Below are positions 41,701 to 46,822 of a DNA stretch of 46,822 nucleotides, piece after piece. The position numbers were made by a program, and so were the translations under genes. How positions within the stretch are numbered: position 1 is the stretch's first letter; each line of letters starts with the position of its first letter. The stretch comes from Lamprobacter modestohalophilus (GTDB lineage Bacteria; Pseudomonadota; Gammaproteobacteria; Chromatiales; Chromatiaceae), in the NCBI RefSeq assembly GCF_016583905.1, contig NZ_NRRY01000042.1, forward strand, positions 1 through 46,822, in the 5' to 3' direction. A model generated the notes under the pieces. It was not told the origin of the DNA. It ran no database searches and saw nothing but the letters and a program-made list of their open reading frames with translations.

Positions 41701-42993
41701 TCACTGGTACAGCCGGCCGGGATTGAAGAGGCCGTCTGGATCAAAGGCCTGCTTCAGATTCTGATGTAGCCGCAATGCGACAGGACTCAGCGGCGCGAAA
41801 ACGCCGTCACTCGGCAGTGGGATGCTTGCCGCCGCGCGGAACAGCGTCGCATGCCCACCGGCCGCTGCGGCTAAGGCCCGAACCGCTTCTGCCGATACGC
41901 CATCAGCCCCAACGTCGCCGCCGGTTGCAACACAGGCCCTTGCACTGGAGACAGTTCCGCGTCCGGCTCCGGCTCCGGCTTCCGATTCCGATTCCGATTC
42001 CGATTCCGATTCCGATTCCGAGCCAATTCTCGCTCCAGCATCACTGATGGCACCTACAGTACTGGCATGATCAGCATCAACCGCCGTGCCAACCTCGCTG
42101 CGCAACCAGCGCAAGGCGCCGCCCCATTCGATCAGGTCAGCGCCCGGAATCGCATCCGCTGCCGTTGCCGGCGGCACCGAGACCCGCCACAACGCTCGCT
42201 CACCGACAAAGCAATCCAACTGCTGCTCGCGGATCGCAGTCCAGAAGGCATCGGCCTCTTGATTCGCCATCGGGGTACCGCCGAGGATGCGCTGCGTCTC
42301 GCTCAGCGCCTCCTCACTCCCGGCCACCCGCACATACAGCCAACCATTCAGCCAGGCCGTGCCCGTGATCGGCAGCGCCTGCCCAGCCCAGCGCTGCATC
42401 AACGCCAGCGCACTCGGCTGATCTTGTTCCTGTACCAGGGTGATTCGCCCTAACGGCCGCGGCATCACCTTGATCGACACCTCCAGCAACACGCCTAACA
42501 CCCCGAGCGAGCCCACCATCAAGCGCGACAGATCGTAGCCGGCGACGTTCTTCATCACCCGCCCGCCGAAGTCCATCACCTCGCCCTTGCCATTCAGCAC
42601 CCGAACGCCAAGCACCGCATCGCGGACACTCGCTGCATAGGGCCGCCGCGGCCCTGAAAGCCCCGCCGCCACCATCCCGCCGATCGTCGCCTGATCGCCA
42701 AAATGCGGCGGCTCAAACGGAAACTCCTGTCCCTGCTCGGCAAGCAGCGCCTCGACCTCGGCCAGCGGCGTGCCAGCTCGAACGGTGATCGCTAGCTCAG
42801 TCGGCTCATAGGCCATGACACCGCGGTGAATCGAGCAATCCAGCTCAGCATCAGCCGACACCGGATTGCCGTAGAAGGCCTTGGTCTTGCCGCCATGAAT
42901 CGTCAGCGCAGTTCCCGCCGAGCGCGAGGCAGTGACCTGCTCGACGATCGCCTGCTCAGTGTTCGCATCTAATTGTTCAGCCATCGAATTCAT
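41701..42993 (-). CDS. glcE: Glycolate oxidase FAD-binding subunit GlcE, with a Ser-Glu repeat insertion
   Basis: GlcE is the second flavin-binding subunit of glycolate oxidase. The FAD-binding fold shows LTIHGGKTKAFYGNPV, MAYEPTELAITVRAGTPLAE and DFGGRVMKNVAGYDLSRLMV. I start it at the ATG at 42993 (430 residues); in-frame ATG 42984 and TTG 43011 are alternatives, none with a clear ribosome site. At about residues 324-344 a (Ser-Glu)n then (Ala-Gly)n run is encoded by a hexanucleotide microsatellite. The insertion is in the poorly conserved part before the C-terminal LFNPGRLY motif. It lies between glcD and glcF. Confidence 0.93.
   Translation of the reverse strand: MNSMAEQLDANTEQAIVEQVTASRSAGTALTIHGGKTKAFYGNPVSADAELDCSIHRGVMAYEPTELAITVRAGTPLAEVEALLAEQGQEFPFEPPHFGDQATIGGMVAAGLSGPRRPYAASVRDAVLGVRVLNGKGEVMDFGGRVMKNVAGYDLSRLMVGSLGVLGVLLEVSIKVMPRPLGRITLVQEQDQPSALALMQRWAGQALPITGTAWLNGWLYVRVAGSEEALSETQRILGGTPMANQEADAFWTAIREQQLDCFVGERALWRVSVPPATAADAIPGADLIEWGGALRWLRSEVGTAVDADHASTVGAISDAGARIGSESESESESESESEAGAGAGRGTVSSARACVATGGDVGADGVSAEAVRALAAAAGGHATLFRAAASIPLPSDGVFAPLSPVALRLHQNLKQAFDPDGLFNPGRLYQ
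41962..42022. repeat. Hexanucleotide microsatellite inside glcE
   Basis: Three TCCGGC units (41962-41979) are followed by six perfect TCCGAT units (41981-42016) and a degenerate seventh. On the minus strand this encodes alternating Ser-Glu then Ala-Gly. The unit is in frame, so copy-number changes lengthen or shorten the protein without shifting it. Confidence 0.95.
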
Positions 42994-43159
42994 GCGCCAT
43001 GTTTCTGTCAACTCTTCCCATCAATCGAAATCGAGCATTTCAGAGATGCACGTCATCGCTCAGCGCAGGAATGGTCTCAACCGCAACTGAATCCAGCCAG
43101 TGACCCATCTGCTGAACTCCTTCAACGACGTCGATCTCTTTCACTGCAGCGCCTCGAAC

Positions 43160-44644
43160 TCAAAACCTTGGCAGCTCGGGAAACTTGAGCTCACCGTGAT
43201 GGACGTGCATGGCGCCGAATTCCGCGCAGCGATGCAAGGTCGGCACCGCCTTTCCCGGATTCAACAGCCCTTTCGGATCAAAGGCCGCCTTGACCGCGTG
43301 CATTTGCGTCAATTCCGCGCTATTGAATTGCACGCACATCTGATTCAGCTTCTCCACGCCCACGCCGTGCTCGCCCGTCACCGTGCCGCCCACCGCCACG
43401 CATAACTCAAGGATGGCGCCGCCGAGCTCCTCCGCCTTCTCCAGCTCGCCGGGGTTGTTCGCATCGTAGAGGATCAATGGATGCAGATTGCCATCGCCGG
43501 CGTGGAACACATTCGCCACCGCCAGCCCAGATTCAGCCGACAGCTCAGCAATACGGTTCAGCACCGGCCCCAACTGCCGGCGCGGAATGGTGCCATCCAT
43601 GCAGTAGTAGTCGGGCGAGATCCGGCCGACCGCCGGAAACGCCGCCTTGCGTCCCTTCCAGAATCGCAGGCGCTCGGCATCATCCGCCGCGGTGCGCACA
43701 TCGGTCGCCCCCGCATCGAGCAACAGCTTGCGCACCCGCATCACATCCACAGAGACCTCGGCGTTGAAGCCATCCAGCTCACAGATCAGGATCGCCGCCG
43801 CATCGACCGGATAATCGGCATGGACAAAGGCCTCGGCCGCCCGGATCGCAGGATTGTCCATCATCTCCAAACCGGCCGGGATGATTCCGGCCCCAATGAT
43901 TTCGGCCACCGCCGCCCCGGCCCGCTCGACGCTATCAAACGACGCCAACAGGGCCTGCGCCCGCTCTGGCTTCGGCAACAGCTTCACCGTCACCTCGACG
44001 ATGATGCCTAGCATCCCCTCCGAGCCGGTCATCAAGGCCAACAGATCCAGCCCCGGCGAATCCAGCGCCTCGGAGCCCACCTCGAACAGCTCACCCTCAA
44101 CACTGACCAGCTTCAGCTTGAGAATGTTGTGCACCGTCAACCCATACTTCAGGCAATGCACGCCACCTGAGTTCTCGGCCACATTGCCACCGATCGAACA
44201 GGCGATCTGCGATGAAGGGTCCGGCGCGTAATAAAGCCCATGCGAAGCCACCGCCTCGCTAATAGCGAGATTGCGCACACCTGGCTGCACCTTCGCGCTG
44301 CGGTTTGCAGGATCGATATCGATGATCCGATTGAATTTCGCCAGCGACAGCAGCACCCCATCGGCGAGCGGCAGCGCACCGCCGGACAACCCAGTGCCCG
44401 CGCCACGCGCGACCACTGGCACCTCCAGGCGATGACAGAGACGCATGATCTGCTGTACCTGCTCCACCGTCTCCGGCAGCGCCACCACCAGCGGCCGCTG
44501 CTGGAAAGCGCTTAGTCCATCGCACTCGTAAGGCGCTAGCTCGGCCTCGGTCGCGAGCACACTTGCCGCGGGCAACAGCCGACGCAGCTCCGTGATGACC
44601 TCAGGTTTCGGGTTTAGCGGGCGTTCGTCAGGGATTCTGGACAT
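43160..44644 (-). CDS. glcD: Glycolate oxidase FAD subunit GlcD
   Basis: GlcD is the catalytic FAD subunit that oxidises glycolate (or D-lactate) to glyoxylate. The 494-residue protein has the FAD_binding_4 domain with VVARGAGTGLSGGALPLADG and CSIGGNVAENSGGVHCLKYG. The C-terminal FAD-oxidase domain carries NVFHAGDGNLHPLILYD and the GTVTGEHGVGVEKL segment typical of the D-lactate/glycolate family. It ends with FDPKGLLNPGKA. It starts 17 bases after the upstream kinase gene on the same strand and is followed after a 166-base gap by glcE. Confidence 0.95.
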   Translation of the reverse strand: MSRIPDERPLNPKPEVITELRRLLPAASVLATEAELAPYECDGLSAFQQRPLVVALPETVEQVQQIMRLCHRLEVPVVARGAGTGLSGGALPLADGVLLSLAKFNRIIDIDPANRSAKVQPGVRNLAISEAVASHGLYYAPDPSSQIACSIGGNVAENSGGVHCLKYGLTVHNILKLKLVSVEGELFEVGSEALDSPGLDLLALMTGSEGMLGIIVEVTVKLLPKPERAQALLASFDSVERAGAAVAEIIGAGIIPAGLEMMDNPAIRAAEAFVHADYPVDAAAILICELDGFNAEVSVDVMRVRKLLLDAGATDVRTAADDAERLRFWKGRKAAFPAVGRISPDYYCMDGTIPRRQLGPVLNRIAELSAESGLAVANVFHAGDGNLHPLILYDANNPGELEKAEELGGAILELCVAVGGTVTGEHGVGVEKLNQMCVQFNSAELTQMHAVKAAFDPKGLLNPGKAVPTLHRCAEFGAMHVHHGELKFPELPRF

Positions 44645-44660
44645 GAATGGTCTCGGCGAT

Positions 44661-46001
44661 TCAAGCAGCAGCCCGAGTGGTCAGCGTCTGATACACCTCG
44701 GTCAAGGTCTCATCGCCACCCACATTGCCCGGAAAGATCACCACCGGCAGATTTGGGAAACGCGGATGATCCTCGGGGCAGCGCACCACCGAGCAGCCGG
44801 CATGCACCTGCCCGAGCACGCGCGCGGTGCGCAATGCCAAGGCCTTACTCAGGGTGTCGTTCGAGGTGATGCCGCCTTTGCTGATCAAAAAGCCGATGTC
44901 GGCTGGCAATTGCTGACCAATCCGCACCAGCAGATCCGCGACCTGATCACCAAAGGCCAAGCGCTCTGCCTTGGTCGCAAACTGCCGCTCGCCACGGCTG
45001 GTGTAGAGCACCGCGCCGCGGCCTTGCTGCAGTGCCGCTTCAACGGATGCGATCAAGTCGGCCACTAAAGGGTAAGGCCCGTCGGTCTCGTCAAGGTGAT
45101 CGAGATCGATCTCCAAGCCCACCGCATCGGTCTCCGCCAGCAGATGCTGCAACTGCCGCGTCGACTTGCCGACATGCGAGCCCATCAGCACCACACCCGG
45201 CCGGCCACCGCGCACAAAGGTCGCCATCTCGGCCGCCGGCACCGGCTGCGGTGGCAGGGCGGCTAGGGCAGTCAACAGGCTCGCCGCGCTGCGAAACAGA
45301 AACCGCTTGCCCTGCCCCGCCGCCGCCACGAGTTGCCGCGCGAAGCCGTCTAGGTCGGACTGCTGCTCGGCATCCACCACGCAGCAGCGATTGCCGTCCA
45401 GGTTCATTAAGCGATCCGTTAAATCGCCGCGCACATCGGCGAGCGAGAATCGCTCGACCTCCGCCGCGCTGATCCGTCCGCTGGTCTTCTCCTGCACATA
45501 GTCGGGCAAGAATGCAGTGCTGAAGCCGAACACCGAATCGCGCGCAAACTCGGTCTCATGCACCGGCACCGGCTCGCCATCGACGATCAGATAATGGATG
45601 CCATCGCGGGTCACGCGCCCACCTTCGAAGAAGGCAGGCACCAGGAAGTGGGCATCGAAGGGGCCGAGCTCTTCGGCGATCACATCGGTTTCGACCGGAT
45701 AATGACCGCGCAGGGTACTATCCGAACGGCTCAACAGTAGCGGCTGGATCGGCGCTCCGCTCTCGTCCATGCGCGTCAAGGCGGTGCGCAGATTGACGCA
45801 GATCTCCCGGGTGATTCGCGCCGCCGACTCGGCATCCATGCCGCGCGTGTTGCTCAGCACAAAGAACAGCGGCGATGCGTCCCGCAGCCCCTCCAGCAGC
45901 GTCTCCACATCCCAGCGCGTCAGCAGCAGACAGCCATGCACCGTCTGCGAGCCCGTGGGGTCGTCATCGATCGCAATAATTTTTGTCACAGCGTCCGTCA
46001 T
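44661..46001 (-). CDS. Four-carbon acid sugar kinase family protein (DUF1537)
   Basis: A 446-residue kinase of the DUF1537 family, whose characterised members phosphorylate C4 sugar acids (DtnK, OtnK) or 3-oxo-isoapionate (OiaK). The N-terminal domain shows IIAIDDDPTGSQTVHG and SRSDSTLRGHYPVETDVIAE; the C-terminal nucleotide domain shows VLMGSHVGKSTRQLQHLL and FLISKGGITSNDTLSKAL. I start at the ATG at 46001, which has an AAGG site six bases upstream. It is transcribed ahead of glcD with a 16-base gap, so it probably belongs to the glycolate operon. The usual partners of DUF1537 kinases, a PdxA2-type dehydrogenase and an isomerase, are not visible. Confidence 0.88.
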   Translation of the reverse strand: MTDAVTKIIAIDDDPTGSQTVHGCLLLTRWDVETLLEGLRDASPLFFVLSNTRGMDAESAARITREICVNLRTALTRMDESGAPIQPLLLSRSDSTLRGHYPVETDVIAEELGPFDAHFLVPAFFEGGRVTRDGIHYLIVDGEPVPVHETEFARDSVFGFSTAFLPDYVQEKTSGRISAAEVERFSLADVRGDLTDRLMNLDGNRCCVVDAEQQSDLDGFARQLVAAAGQGKRFLFRSAASLLTALAALPPQPVPAAEMATFVRGGRPGVVLMGSHVGKSTRQLQHLLAETDAVGLEIDLDHLDETDGPYPLVADLIASVEAALQQGRGAVLYTSRGERQFATKAERLAFGDQVADLLVRIGQQLPADIGFLISKGGITSNDTLSKALALRTARVLGQVHAGCSVVRCPEDHPRFPNLPVVIFPGNVGGDETLTEVYQTLTTRAAA

Positions 46002-46188
46002 AGCTAGCCTTGTCAACCTTGTCAGCTTTCGCTGATGTGAAAACCATCCCCGCATTCGTCAAGTCACCCGCAGCCTGTGGGACACTCTGTAAAAACCACA
46101 CCAGAGGCCCCGTTCCGTTCATCCAATCGCATCGCAGGCCACAGCATGCTAGCGTGATCGTTTTACAGCAAGGCTTCCCGGCAACGCC

Positions 46189-46428
46189 ATGATCCACAGC
46201 GAACACCCCAGCGGGCAGCGAGCGATCCCGACGATTGAACTGAAGCGCTACCCCAATCTCCGCCTACTCGCCTGGCAGCTCCATCAAGACTGGATGCCCG
46301 AGGACGAGGCATTCTCGCTGTACGAACGAGAATGGCGGCACGTTGATACCGCCAACCTGACCGCCGACGAGCAAGCCCTGATCGAGCACCTCACCGCTTG
46401 CTACGGGCAGGGTGTCATGAATGTTTGA
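46189..46428 (+). CDS. Small antitoxin-like protein preceding an AbiEii-type toxin
   Basis: A 79-residue protein overlapping the next gene by eight bases (ATGAATGTTTGA), the arrangement of many toxin-antitoxin pairs. It reads TIELKRYPNLRLLAWQLHQD then MPEDEAFSLYEREWRHVDTA and ends in a helix (ALIEHLTACYGQG). Proteins of this shape often precede AbiEii/AbiGii-family nucleotidyltransferases and are taken to be their antitoxins, but direct evidence for this one is absent. No DNA-binding motif is obvious. Confidence 0.7.
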   Translation: MIHSEHPSGQRAIPTIELKRYPNLRLLAWQLHQDWMPEDEAFSLYEREWRHVDTANLTADEQALIEHLTACYGQGVMNV

Positions 46429-46732
46429 ACGCCCGCACCATCGCCGCATCCTTCAACTGCTCGAGATGATGGATGATCGCTTCCTGGCCGACGCCGGCTG
46501 CTGTTTCGGCGGTGGCACCTGCGCTGCGCTGCTGCTCGACGAATACCGCGAATCAGTCGATATCGACTTCCTCTGCGCCAGCGGCCCAGGTTATCGACAA
46601 CTGCGCAGCACCGTCACGAATCAATCCCTCGGCGCTCTGTTCAGGACAACTCCTCAGCTTATGCGCGATGTGCGCGCCGATCGCTACGGCATCCGCATAT
46701 ATGGTCCGCCCCGCGATGCAAGAGCCACTTGA
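46421..46732 (+). pseudogene. Truncated AbiEii/AbiGii-family nucleotidyltransferase toxin
   Basis: The frame begins like an AbiEii-type nucleotidyltransferase: FLADAGCCFGGGTCAALLLD and ESVDIDFLCAS supply the GG-T and D-x-D motifs of the polymerase-beta fold, followed by LMRDVRADRYGIRIYG. Family members usually exceed 200 residues, but this frame stops after 103. None of the three frames after about 46705 continues the family, so a frameshift alone does not explain it; a deletion or insertion boundary is more likely. The window ends 90 bases later, so the rest cannot be checked. Confidence 0.6.
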
Positions 46733-46822
46733 CTGTTCAGCAGAAGGAAACGTTGCGGCCATATATCCGGCGTCGTGATGAGGTGGCGTGATCGCTCCTC
46801 GCGCCCTGATGGAATCCGCGCG

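Overview
The window looks like chromosomal DNA of a GC-rich gammaproteobacterium, most likely a purple sulfur bacterium of the Chromatiaceae or a close sulfur-oxidising relative. The evidence is a soxYZ pair, a two-gene 2-oxoacid:ferredoxin oxidoreductase, pyruvate phosphate dikinase, a glycolate oxidase operon of the kind an autotroph needs for photorespiratory glycolate, and a gammaproteobacterial protein-quality-control block. The species cannot be named from this sequence. No prophage, CRISPR array or rRNA is visible.

Layout. (1) 1-308: left edge with the start of a probable ISAs1-type transposase and a 24-bp tandem repeat. (2) 309-9662, all on the minus strand: the proteostasis cluster tig, clpP, clpX, lon, hupB, tRNA-Val, tRNA-Asp, ppiD, reading right to left. 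(3) 9872-10543: two small minus-strand genes, a Sel1-type protein and an unknown with repeated aromatic/glycine motifs. (4) 10969-15169: a MoxR-type ATPase with its metallopeptidase/VWA partner, then a BepA-like M48 protease. (5) 15534-18033: soxYZ, a convergent LpxL-type acyltransferase, and a rhodanese. (6) 18124-21518: iscR, cysE and trmJ, divergent from suhB. (7) 21795-26211: korA, korB, a ferritin-like protein, and a ParA-type ATPase overlapping a small disordered partner with a near-terminal tryptophan (McdA/McdB-like). (8) 26344-33673: an accessory-flavoured stretch with an RlpA-like protein, a Tll0287-like haem protein, an FAD oxidase, a 2OG-Fe(II) oxygenase, an ankyrin lipoprotein, an SDR and small unknowns, rich in intergenic repeats. 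(9) 33928-40332: ppdK and valS, divergent. (10) 40404-46001: a four-carbon acid sugar kinase gene followed by glcD, glcE and glcF, all on the minus strand. (11) 46189-46732: a small protein overlapping a truncated AbiEii-type nucleotidyltransferase.

How the genes work together. Trigger factor, ClpXP, Lon, HU and PpiD form a folding/proteolysis operon block; BepA-like and RlpA-like proteins serve the envelope. SoxYZ carries sulfur intermediates; rhodanese, CysE and IscR belong to sulfur/cysteine/Fe-S metabolism. KorAB, PpdK and GlcDEF fit carbon metabolism of an autotroph.

The most notable signals are: the ParA/McdB-like pair far from any visible carboxysome genes, followed by a 44-bp near-perfect palindrome; a roughly 61-bp dispersed repeat found four times between genes, twice overlapping a gene's stop codon; many short tandem repeats, including ones that have expanded inside housekeeping proteins (TrmJ, ValS, KorA, GlcE); and a DUF1537 kinase coupled to glycolate oxidase genes.
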